A stretch of DNA of 64,000 bases, from contig CM059559.1 of NCBI GenBank assembly GCA_030386875.1, positions 4,833,177 through 4,897,176 of the forward strand, written 5' to 3'. Positions within the stretch are counted from its first letter, which is position 1. Each line of letters opens with the position of its first letter. Shown in pieces: positions 23,787 through 36,400 of this stretch. The notes under the pieces were generated by a model. The model ran no database searches. It saw only the letters and a program-made list of their open reading frames with translations, and was not told where the DNA came from. The stretch comes from Morinoia aosen. Taxonomy: Eukaryota > Arthropoda > Malacostraca > Amphipoda > Talitridae. Both the position numbers and the translations under genes were made by a program.

Positions 23787-26040
23787 TAGAGACGTGGGGG
23801 GTTGTGCTGCGGGCTTTTTACAGATGGAGGACAAATAATATAATCAGGAGATTTTAACACTACCCTTGCACGATAAGGTAAGCAGAAAGTGAATTTTCAC
23901 ATCACAAATATACTTTTATTTACACTATCCCTATTACGTTCAATAATTACACCTCTCTACTGGCCAGTTGATGAGTTGTGTACGGCAGTGCAGTAGGCAA
24001 ATAACTGAAGTTTTGGCTTCGATTCCCTATTTTTTTAAAAAATCGTCGTGCACAGGCAAAGCTTCAGATGATACCTCACAGGCCAGCCTCGGTCAAAACC
24101 ACTTTTCGATCCCTTATAATTTAATTACCTTATAATTTTGAAATAAAATGTGTAGTAGCACAGATGAAGACGAAGGGATTAAATGAGGTGAGGCCAAAGC
24201 CAAATGGAATATAATTTTTTGTCCGACATTTACGACATTTACATTTTGGTTCAAGGTGTTGGGACTATAAACGATCCGCAATAATTCAATGAGTTGAGTG
24301 ATACCAAATAAGGTCACTCTGTGCTTGTAACAAGATGAACAGTCAATACTTTATTTTATGCTTCTTTTCGTTTATATGCTGTAGTAATTCATGTAGTTCC
24401 ATTGTCAGATAACTCTTTAAATCGCTGTGCAATGACCAGCTGATGATAATATTTTAGCGTGCGCCAAGCAAGTGTAAAATTTTTGTAGAAAACGTTTTAC
24501 ATTTTGTGAAACGGCGAAGTGAACTGCGCAGTAAAAGCAAGGGAATGAACACATCCTGTATTTGTGCTAGAGTTTTGTTTTCATGATCACGGAACTCCTT
24601 ACTTTTTGATCGGTGTCTTAGTTTCGAGTTTATTACAAAGTTCAAAGAAAATCTGGGAAATATTTGTTCCTACATGTTCGCTGTTTATATGTATGCATGT
24701 ATTTCGGTACAATGAAAAGTCGGCAAACAGATAGTTAGCTATAGTTGTAAATTGGGAGTAGAAATTTCTAAAAACTGTGCACCTTGCGTTTAAAATCTAC
24801 GTGACAGTGTTCACAAGGGGAACATTAGAGCTGCTTTGAACAGTGTAAGACATATTGCGAGTCTTCAGAAATAGATAGACTATGGTTACAAAGGTGCGTT
24901 ATTTATAGTCTGAATAAAATAGATCCTGCTTCGTATACTGTGACGAAAATGATCAGACTTCTGTTTCGACGAGTTGGACAAAAAATGCATTCAAGGGAAT
25001 CCAGGGATCTAGATTGAATTTGATCTCGGGACCACAAAAAATTTCTACTCGAAAACCCCACGTCTGCAAGGGGCTTAAAAGCCATAACTCAGACCAAAGC
25101 GGAAGCTTGACTGCAAGCGCCATCACTACCAAGGTCAGTAAGCTACGGACTGTCTTGCAAATTATTGGCCATAAGGTCTAAGGAAGATTTCAACTTCCCA
25201 TTTCAGCGCAAATTTTCCTCCATCGCAGCGGCGGCAGCAGCGGGTCATGAGGTAGGCCTCACTCTCCTCGGTGTTGCTGCTGCGCTCGCGTTGCAGTTCG
25301 GCATCAGGAGCAAGTGACACACGATATCACTCCTTACGGGATATTGAAAAAAAAGAAGTAGGGGAATGTGTTACGCGAAATAATGCTAGCTCCACATAAA
25401 CTGAAAAGCAAGTCGTATTTTTCTGGCGCTGGCTTTTAATGGAAGATGCAAATTGTATTTCTGTTTTCTGCATGCATCGCATTTCCAGCGCAGCTAATCA
25501 GAGCCACATGGGCTTCTCCCTACGGGAGTCAGTTTAGTCCAAAAGCAAATGATTTTACGGGATTCCCGTTAAATGATTCAACAGGATTCAATCTGTAGGG
25601 TTCGGTAATTTAATATGTGAAGTGCCTGATTGATTTAACATTGTAATGTAATTTAAAGTAACCTATTGATTTCACGACTTGAGCGCTCTGGAAGTTAAAT
25701 TTGCACTGGCTCAAAGTCATCGTTGATGTCTGTGAGCTCAGACTGATAGCGTTGTTTGAAGAGCATCATCGAGTTTTTTTGAACAATCATTACGTTCATT
25801 CTTTAAAAGCCAAGTTTCATGCAGCCACTAAAATATTAGAAGCCCTCAACTAGCATGTTGGGATTCGTGAAAATTTGACACCATGATAGAAGAAAGAAAG
25901 AAAAAAAACTGTTTATTTAAAAACTAAATAGCTAAATGAAATGTATGTCATGTTGGATTTTTTTAAATTTCTCATTATAAATGTCCATGATTCATAGGAA
26001 AATCTTATGCAGGATTAAAAGTATACGAGTGGTACTTGAT
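23787..26040. other. Intergenic, no gene seen
   Basis: No ORF with recognisable features. A GC-richer stretch with GCAGCGGCGGCAGCAGCGGG-like codon repeats lies near 25220-25300 but has no extended frame. Confidence 0.4.
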
Positions 26041-26049
26041 CATCTTACT

Positions 26050-26114
26050 TTAACACACACACAAACACACACACACACCACACACACACACACACACACC
26101 ACACACACACACAC
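26050..26114 (+). repeat. Interrupted (AC)n microsatellite
   Basis: Runs of ACAC broken by CACC interruptions. Confidence 0.9.
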
Positions 26115-26408
26115 GCATCACGGCTGAGGGGAGAGACCTCGCTAAGGCTTCATGTTTGCAGATATGTGCTACCGTCGAATTTCAGGCCTGGCTCTGAAAA
26201 GATGAAAAGATGGCATTTCAAATGAGGTGTTGCATGCAATACAACCTACACAGCTGCACTAAATTTCCACATCATCTCACTCGCCTTTATAAATCTATTT
26301 CTGCATTTAGGTTCCACGTATAACTTTTAAACTGCTATATATGATTAGTAGTTTCGGTTCACCTGATTGTTTTCGCGTCTGTCATCCAGGGAATTGTATT
26401 TGATCACT

Positions 26409-26516
26409 CCCAGTCTAACTTTTTCGCCGGAGTATGCATGTTTTTCGCCGTCTAAGCGATTTCATTACTTGGGCGTCGAAAAACATGCATGCAGGCGGCG
26501 AAAAAGTTAGACTGGG
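26409..26516 (+). mobile_element. Palindromic MITE family 2, copy 3
   Basis: 108 bp with perfect outer arms CCCAGTCTAACTTTTTCGCC. The asymmetric core TCATTACTTGGGCG fixes its orientation. Confidence 0.87.
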
Positions 26517-26653
26517 CTCAGTCTCGCTCTCTTTCTAAAAGTCCATAGAATTTTCTCGAACATTTCGGTAAATTTTGAGTTGAGTTTCGTTTCTTTTTGT
26601 GAGAACTTTAATCCATTGTGGAGGCGGCTGACGCAATGACCGAACTGTTTTAA

Positions 26654-26831
26654 CACGTAAACTGCGACGGGTTAAGCTGTAGTTCACTATTCAATTACAA
26701 TTTAAAGTCATATTAATAAAATAATTAATATAAAATAAATAAATAAAAAAAATGAGTTAGTGATTGCAGGTCGGTCAGCAGCACTATGAAAATCACCTAA
26801 GTGATCACCGGTGGGTCACTTAGGAAATGTT
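26654..26831 (+). mobile_element. TTAA-flanked MITE, copy 1 (piggyBac-type)
   Basis: Flanked by TTAA on both sides (26650-26653, 26832-26835). The start CACGTAAACTGCGACGGGTT and interior GATCACCGGTGGGTCACTTA match the copies at 50899 and 60743. The inner (AATA)n-rich part is copy-specific. Confidence 0.78.
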
Positions 26832-27468
26832 TTAACACATCGTTCAAATTCTCAGATCTGACTTCACTACTTGAGAGTTCATTTTAAATCGAGTGCCCAC
26901 GTGTAGAATGTACAGTACGGATCTGCGTTCAAGCATTTCCTCTTCAATGACGTCGATCATCAGTGCATCTCCGTAATAAACACATATAAAAAAACCAATG
27001 AAAATCTTGACCGAAGTTTTATACCTGATAATAAAGTATTCCAGTTTTATATCGCAATTGCCCAGATTTAAATTGTAAAAAGCACTTGAATATTCTTTGC
27101 GCGCATTTGAATTCATGAGAGAATTCACTTGGAATGCTAGAGACCGTACGTTATTTCAACCTCACTGTCAGTCATTGAGATGCTATGTAAAATATCGGTC
27201 ACCTCGAAAAAGATTGCATTGCTCTTAGTTAAAAAATTTAGCTAACTAAAACACATCATACACTCTATTGATGTAGTGAACACAACTCTCGAAAGGCTCA
27301 AAATTTCTCGAATTTCTTTATTCATTGTTGTTCAACTTTGTGTTAAATATGACGTTTATTAAAATGTCTGTACTTGTGACCTGCTCTGCACATATTGCGC
27401 ATCACGACGCTGTAGCTTGTAGTCGTGTGATTGCATTATTTATAACGAAAAATTATTTTTAGAGCATC

Positions 27469-30400
27469 ATGATACTTGGAATAATACTTTTGCTGGTGTT
27501 CCTGGCGCTTATCGTTTTCTTCACAAGGAAACCTGGAAACATGCCGCCTGGTGAGTACTTCTGTTCAAGTTTATAGGTGAGTAAACGAATATTTCTGGAT
27601 CGGTGTCGTTAGCTTTATTTTCAGCTATTCGGAACTACGTATTAAGATGAAGAGAAAATTTAGGCTGAGAAATTTATATTGGTTAGCTTCTTAGCTTGCC
27701 CTTTCTGCTCTTGGATTAAGAGGAAGCTACTTCGAACGTAAGTTATTGTGAACTTCAGCTGCATTCTGCTACACCTAATGCATTAGTCAGAGCAGATGCA
27801 TGCTTGCGGAGACTCGTTACGAAATAAGAATCTGAATTAACTACTCATTGGTAAATGTCTGACTTATGAATGCATTTGTTGTGTCTTTTTTACGTTACTT
27901 CAAATGTTAAATGTCTCGAATATCCAAACAATAACATACCGAGGTGTTGCTGGTGCGATCTTGCAACAGCCTGTGTAGGTGGTGGCTCTCCAGAGCATTT
28001 GGTGGATGTCTATAGCGTTTAATTCGAACGTTATTGTCAATGTTCTGTAGCAATAGTTGTACCCAGTCTAACTTTTTCGCCGCCCAAGTAATGAAATCGC
28101 TTAGGCGGTGAAAAACATGCATGCTCCGGCGAAAAAGTTAGACTGGGTAGAGTGTTTTGGTGGATGGTTGCTCTGTTTCAGTGATTTATCGCATGGCTTA
28201 GTTGGGTACATGAATGAGATACTGTGCGAGTACTGTAGATAACCAACGAATAGTAAAATTTTTACTCAGCTTTCTAAAATTTAATATTTACTCAAAAAGT
28301 TAAACCGCTGTTCCGTATAAATTCGCTAATTCTAAAACCCACTCTAGATATTTTGAAAATTTTGGAGGAAACAAATTTTGTTAATAGATTTTTCGATTAA
28401 AATTAAATAACTTGGCACAGAGTTTCAATGAGAATCTTTTGGAGCGTATATTGCAATCAATTTAGCATATAAATGGCTGGTAATAAGACATATTGGTCAA
28501 GCAGTTCATGTTGAAATATTAAAATTGCTCCTTTTAAAGTCTCTTCCGGTGCTTGAATTTCATTTGAAAATGGGAGTTGACTGGAGTACTCATTGGAGTG
28601 CTCGTCGTAGCCGTTTGATTGAAGTTCCCACCCTTCCGTGAAGGTGTCGAGGGTTCAAATCCGGGCGCTGTGTGGCGACTTTCTCCGTAGGGTATAGGGG
28701 AAAAATTCCAAGCCCAATACCCCACTCTACCCAGGTGTCTAAAATGGGTACCGGTCTCGACCGAGGGAAACGGTCATGGAGTCCTTGGCGTTAGTTATAA
28801 GGCATTTGAAAATCCAATGTACAAGGTGAAATGTACCAGGCTTGATTGGAAATAAAAAATCCTTAGATGCCGTTGTTTGTTTGGTTGTTTGAGTATCCTA
28901 GCTCTTCCCTAGACTTCTGTGCATAGCGTCCTGCAGTATCAGTAACCTTAACCAACTTTGCAGGCGAAGCAAACTTCTATGCCGGCATTTCATTATCTCA
29001 TGGAGAGACGAATTTTTTAAACTTGTCCATAACGTTCGAGTTTACAATTTTGAGAGGTTCTTACGCTTTCTAAAAATTAAAACTTTGCAGTGACTTCAAT
29101 AGGGTAAATGGTTAAAATAATTTATAAATTTCGCAATCGAGATTAACTTACCCGTCGGACATGCTTAGCTATGTAATTATGAAGTGTAAAACGCGTTTAG
29201 CAGCAACCATAAACGTTCAATCATAAGCAGCAATAATTTCGCTAAATTATTCCTTTGATACAAAAAATATTCATCTTCACGATAAGCAAAAAATATAGAA
29301 CTCAAATATTATTTCTAGATAAGAAACAACACATCCGCTATCCTCTATTCGCTACCGGCCGTAAATTGAAAGTTTAACTAAAAGGGTCCATCATCTTTCA
29401 AACATCAGTGGAATATCACTCTCTGCATATTTGTGCAGGTAAACCAACTTTGAGCTAAGAAAAAGCAAAATGAAGTTGCAGACGAACGTAGGCACCCAAT
29501 TCGTTCATTGATTTATGAGCTACACACTGATTTTTGATTATTGATTTAAGTACGTTGATTCATGTGCATAACTGATTTGTGATTTTTATACATTGATTTA
29601 TTTACATAAATGATTTATGTGCATTGATTTATGAACATAACTGATTTATGATTTGTGTACATTGATGTATGTACTTAATTGATTTGCGATTTGTGTACAT
29701 TGATTTATGTACGTAACTGATTTATGACATATGTACATTGATGTATGTACATAATTGATTTATGATTTATGTACACACTTTATTCATGATTTTCATATAC
29801 TGATTTATGTCCATAATTGATTCATTATTTATGTACAATGATTTATGTACACAACTTATTCATGATTTATTTACATTGATTAATAATTTATGTACACTGA
29901 TTTATGAGCGCGAACAAATCTCGTCCACACATCACAAAGCTGACCGCTGTGTTCCCCAGGCACATTTGGCTGGCCCTTCGTGGGCAACCTGCCGTCCCGC
30001 GACCGCCGGCTGACGGAGCAGCTGCAGGAGATGATGGAGCGCTACGGGCGCATCTTCACGTGAGTCGCGGCGGCGCGTTCTTGTGTTTCTGCTGCAGGCA
30101 GCGTGCGTGTGCTATGTAGTACAAGTGCAGAACTTATCGTAAATCCATTGAAAATTGTGCTGGAGAAAAATGATTGGCAATTATAGCTGTTCATGCGACG
30201 TGAAATGAGTGGATCCTTTTTCCAAAGATGCATTGCTGATTTTGTTGTGTTCTTTTAATTTAACCTGAAATGGGTTTGATACCGTAAATTCAAGAGAAGT
30301 GATCATGTAGCTCTCTTCTTAATAAACTAGTCTGGACCCTTATTTAAGGAAGTTTTCTCTCTCATCAAGCCCAATGGTATTATTCTCTTTCTGCCGCCCT

Positions 30401-33400
30401 CAGAGCAATGCTGATATTGTACAATTCCTTCCTCCCACTGTTCAATAACTTCGAAGTCGTTGCATTTAGACATCATTTACATATGGTTTTGTTGGTGAAC
30501 TCATCAGTCAATGTTTTAAATCATTTTTAAAATAAAATAAATAGGAGTGGAACCTCTAATGTGGGACGAAATGAGATTCCTACTTACACCACCAAATTTT
30601 TATTTAAAAGTTGCTATAGCTTTCTAACGTCAAATGTACTGTTCCTAATTTTGCCTCTCACCTCTAGCAGCATTCATGTACTAAATAATTCTCGAAAATT
30701 TTGAAGGCCAAAACCACCTGACGGTTTATAAATATTAGACATTCAACTACGAAAAAATTGCGTTTACGAACAGAAAAGATTTTCTTGTTTTTGTTTCTAT
30801 CTTCTGTAAAATATTTATGTATGTGTATAGTTTGTATAATACCCATGTATGTTTACCAACTAAGGGTCTTAATGTTGAGACATTTTTAAAAACCTATGTT
30901 TTACATTTTATGCACCAACTTTATTGAAAATGGATTGTATTTCTTTGTTCATTTCCTTGAATTTAAAATGGTAATCGAACGTGAGGTAACTCGTGGGATT
31001 TATCAAACTTGTTGAGAGATCCAGTGCATGCTGGGGAAATTTACATATTCTGAAGAGTATAGTGATTAGTATCCTAGATTGAGGTTAGTATTTTATCTCT
31101 GTAATGTCATCAAACGATTGAGTTCGATCGAGTTGTACCCAACATTAGAATGACGACAAGGAAGGGATAATTTAGTTTCATTATTTATTTTGGGTTCTAG
31201 CTGTAAGTTGCACTGCAATAAGCTCGGCGACTGTGCGTCATAGAAATCCGCGAGGTCCTTGGAGGTGACATCCGCCATATAGCGGTAGGGGCACGTTGCT
31301 GCAGTCAGTTGCGATAACTCTGTGGGTAACTCGTGCTAAGCAAACTCGGGCCAGTGGCTACGCGGCTTCGTTGCCGACTCATGATTTCTTGACGAGTGTT
31401 GGTTACAGCGTGAATAGCGTGACTATGCTATAGCACTTATCAGGTTATAGGAGTGCTGAACGTGATGTAGTAGTGAGGAGAGCATAGGACTGAGTAGGTC
31501 ACCTTCTTTATCCCTTCCTACTCAATAGGTCACACATACTCATAGAAGAGACTCGCACAAGGTCACTATATTACGCGCAAATGAGCTTGTTCTTAGCCTT
31601 CTGCCATCTATTTCCGATTCCCTTTCTTAATTCTTCCGGCACTCTCTATGCCCACTCCGTCTCTCTTCTTTCATTCCTTTCGTTACAGGCCCCTCACTTC
31701 CCCCACTCCCCCTTCCAAACACGTGGTGACGAGCTGATTCGTGAAGTTTATCTAATAGCTTGGGATCTGTTTGCAGTGGCGTCAGGCGCCGAGTCTCTAC
31801 ATTTTTAACTAACTCCAACGCTTGAGATGATTTTATATCAAACTTAATTAAATCATCTCGTCTTAATTGTGGGACTTTTGTTTATAATTGAGTTATTAAA
31901 TGGCGTCTTGATATCTATACGTGTTTTAGAAGACCAATTTTGCAAACAAATAAGCGGAGTGATACTGAATTTCGTTTAACCTTTCAGGTCTAAGGTGGGC
32001 TTTTGGAAGATGGTCATCCTTACAGACTTTGACCTTATAAAGAAGGCCTTTAATCATCATGACATCCAAGGAAGAGCTCACTTCTACACCTTCGATTTGT
32101 TATTTTCTCGTAAAAATAACGGTGAGCGCGATGGTAAATGATCCCTGCTCTGGCAGATCACTCTTGTTCAATAAAAAAAAAACAAAGACATAGAATTCAT
32201 CTTTCATCCTGGGTATCAACAAAGCCACAAAAGAAAAGGATTCAAATTGTTTGATGAAAATGTGGTCTAGAATTGTTTGTATCAAAATACATCCATTGTT
32301 CGTAATTTTGACTGCAACGACGAGAATAGGTATCCCATAACATGTTTGTATTAGATTAAACATTCAAAATTTAAAACTGAAAATAAGGAAATAGACTAAG
32401 TTATGTGACCCATCCAAAGTTGAAAACTTTTACTCACATTTGGTTAAGCATCAGAATAAGGCTCATTAATGTACGAATCAAGTCTGTCGAGTGGGGAAAG
32501 ATCAATTGACTGCTCTCTCATGCAGGTGTACTGAACTGCGACAGCCCGCTGTGGTTAGAGAACCGCCGTTTTCTGATCCGCCTGCTGAAAGACCTGGGTA
32601 TGGGCAAAACAATCCTTGAAAACTCCATCCAGGAGGAAGCCGCTCTTTTGGTGGACCACCTGGAGAAGACCTGCGTAGACAAGCCTTCTGAGATGGATCT
32701 CAGTGTCAACACTGCCGTCCTCAACGTCATCTGGCAAATGTTGGCGAGTAAGTTCCGCGAGTTGGAGACCTTTAAGGAAGTTTTATTATTTGTAAACAGT
32801 AATACATAATTGCGTGCGCAATGGCACATATCCTTTCCAAACTCCCTGATCTTAGGATTGCAGGAACAGTAAGCGACTTTAGTTTGAAATAATGTCTGAT
32901 ACTGCTCGGTATAAAAAAGAGTGGGTCGCAGTTCTGTACAAAGAAGAGTACGAGGTCTCATATCCGCGAGAGTGACATAGTGACAGAGATGGAGTAAAAA
33001 GCCATGACAATCATGGCTTTATGCTCCATCTCTCACTTTTTCTATGTCGAACCTAGCTCTTTTGTTACCAATGTGTGATCCATAACCCTCTCGTCGCAGG
33101 TAAACGCTACAACTGCAGTGACGACGAAGTACGACTTTACACAACTATGGAAAAGCAAAATGTTGCCTTAACCAACCGGCCTATCGCAGTGTTGCTTGAT
33201 TTACACCCAGGACTGGAAAAATTTGTGCCCCAGTTTGTTCTTAATCACGTCATGAAATATCACATCATAGAGAAAAATAGAGACTGCGTACTCGACATAT
33301 TCATAGTAAGTGTTTTTCAATTTAATTTGTTAGAACTATTCGCCTTCGATCTGTACTTTTATTAAGTATGGAACCTCTGCCCCTATTTTGTACCATTTTA

Positions 33401-36400
33401 GTAGTCATTTTAAACAAGCTGAAAATCATTCATTGACTCTAAATTTTTTAAGACTTTGTGGAATTAAGAGTTCGGTGTAAAAATTAACAGATACATCCAT
33501 CAACTGACCAAAAATTTTTAAACTGTCTTCAGGCGTCCACAATACAAAATCAGCCCGGGTTCACACCTGATTCAATTCTGCTGTGCATCTGATTTTACTC
33601 GTCTTTCAACGCCTTTTAAAAGGGGATTGTTAATTTTACACGAATGTACAGAGGCTATACCCTCGATAAATTTTGAGTCTCATGTAGCCAAATGTCCAAA
33701 AGTTTATAACCATCGATAAAATTGAGGAACCACAGAAAACGGCATTTGCCCTTTTGCTTAAGGAGCGTCTGCAAGTTCGCTACGTACTTAGGCTTACCTT
33801 TTTCGCGGGGGGCATTTATTTTAGCATGGCTCCTACACTAGGAGCTAAAATCATAGATACCCGACAAAAAGTTGGAGAGCGTACCCGATTTTCCGAGTTT
33901 TGTGTGCGTATTTGCTCGATATTCAACCAAATGCTACACTACGCAGTAAAAAAAACATCCATAACTTAATTGATAAACAAATTCCTTATTCATCCATTGA
34001 AGTTTTTCGATTGAAATGTGAAATCATAGTTATCTCATACTGTTTTTTAATTCTGAAATTCATTGCGTGCATTGATGTTACACGCTTCATGATTAAGTGT
34101 ATTGTGTAGTTTAACTAGTAACGTTTAAAGTCGTACTTTCAATATTTTTGGCCGGAAATTTTTCGACTTAATAAAGGATTCAGTTCAAATCAATGTTGTA
34201 CGCATTTAACTGCTGTCCCTCTGCTATAGCTATCAGCGATATTCTCTACTGCCAATGGACGTCAAAGTGAAGCTAGAATGACTTTTGGCCATCGTCCAAG
34301 ATATTAATAATCTTGGACGCTACCGAACATATATAACAACAAACATTCAAATGTTCTATATCAATATACCCTTTCAAAAATTGAATAAGTTTGAATTAAG
34401 TTAATGAATTTTAAAACCCATAAAATGAATTCAACAGGGAACTGGACAGTAAGAGATACGATAGGCTACCGAAATGAATATATTTCTCTTACACGTAAAA
34501 AATCGTAACTCTTTACGATGCGAATGACCGAAAGCGTTTACTTATCATCATGTTTAAGGAAGGATAAATCAAATCACATGCATAGAGCACGTATACAACA
34601 CAAGGTACTTCCGAAATTTTACCACGTTAATTGCAATCAAACCCCATGCATTGAGGACTTGTACGGTACAAAGTACTTCCGAAATTTAACCACGTTAATT
34701 GCAATCAAACCCCATGCATTGAGTACTTGTACAGTACAAAGTACTTCCGAAATTTAACCACGTTAGTTGCAATCAAACCCCATGCATTGAGTACTTGTAC
34801 AGTACAAAGTACTTCCGAAATTTAACCACGTTAATTGCAATCAAACCCCATGCATTGAGTACTTGTACAGTACAAAGTATTTCCGAAATTTAACCACGTT
34901 GATAGAAGTTCCCTTGATAACCCTTGACTTTCGGTGCGGTGAACATCGAATGTGTGGCTCGTGTTCCAGAGGCTGATAGGAGAACACAAAAGCCGCCTGG
35001 ACCCCGACAACCCTCGTGACATCATCGACCACTACCTGCTCTCCAAAAACTGCTCACGGGACTCGCCCCCGCTGTCAAGTGACGACCGTAAGAATGCGTT
35101 TTTCTTATTGGGAATTTTTTTTTTCAGATCAAACTCGTCTGCTGAACCGCCTTTACATTTGTTTTTTTTACTAGTTTTCTAAGTAATTTTTAAATCCAGT
35201 GCGTAACTGTACATGCGTCACTTCGATGCATTGTTCAGTATTCCTAAATGGCGGCTTTACTCGAAGTCACTGTAACTGCACATGTCTGTACACCTTTAAA
35301 GAAATGTTAAATGAAGATTGAGTAGTCGCGAAAGCTGTGTGTCAAGCAATTAAATGTCAGGATAAATTCAACCTAATATTACAGATGCTGTACAATTCAT
35401 GACAGAAAATAAAATTTATAAAGAACACATTTTCTGTAGCATTGCTATCAGGGTCAAGATATGAAGTCCGTGAATAACCAACATCAGTGCCTGTTTACAT
35501 GTAGAGTACGAACAAAAATTAATAAAAAACTCCAGCACCTTAGAGAGACAACCCAGTCCAACTTTTTCGCTGGAGCATGCATATTTTTTGCCGCCTAAGC
35601 GATTTAATTACTTGGGCGGCAAAAAACGTGCATGTAGGGAGTGAAAAAGTTAGACTGGGAATTTGATCTCGCTGACCCTCAAATAAGACATCAGTAAGAC
35701 TTAGATTGGACTGCAATCTGGCATTATATGTGGAATATGTGGCATTTTCCCTAGAGACAAGGTGCACGGCAGGGGATCAGAATGTTTTTTATCATTTTTC
35801 GAAAAGACTGTATCTTAAAATTTCTATTTATATGAGCTTTAAAGGTCTTTAATGGGATTAGAATATTTTTTTAATCGTTTTTCGAAAAGAGTGTATCTTA
35901 AAATCTCTGATTTTATGGGCTTTAAAGGTCTTTTATTAGATAAGAATATTTTTTTATCGCTTTTCGAAAAGACTGTATCTTAAAATCTCTCATTATATGA
36001 GCTTGTAAGGTCTTTCATTGGATTAGAATATTTTTTTATCTTTTTTCAAAAAGACTCTATCTTAAAATCTCTGATTTTATGAACTTTAAATATCTTTCTT
36101 GGGATTAGAGTATTTTTTGATCGTTTTTCGAAAAGACTTGAGGCCCTATCTTAAAATCTCTGATTTTATGGGCTTTAAATATCTTTCCTGGGATAAGAGT
36201 ATTTTTTGATCGTTTTTCGAAAAGACTGTAGGCCCTATCTTAAAATCTCTGATTTTATAGGCTATGAAGGTCTTTTATGATCAGCAATCTTTTACGTTAC
36301 AGAAAGCAACTTGCTCAACATCATGGCGGAGATGTTCGTCGCAGGTTCCGACACCATTTCATCAACCATACAGTTTGTCATCCTCTACATGGCGATGTAC

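Noticed and set aside
28615-28690. tRNA gene
   Set aside because: A good B-box exists but no acceptor stem or anticodon arm can be formed; a tRNA-derived SINE fits better.
29904-30119. Separate GC-rich gene or laterally acquired segment near 29960
   Set aside because: The GC-rich part is exon 2 of gene B, with the expected length (100 bp), phases and P450 motif; high GC is local.
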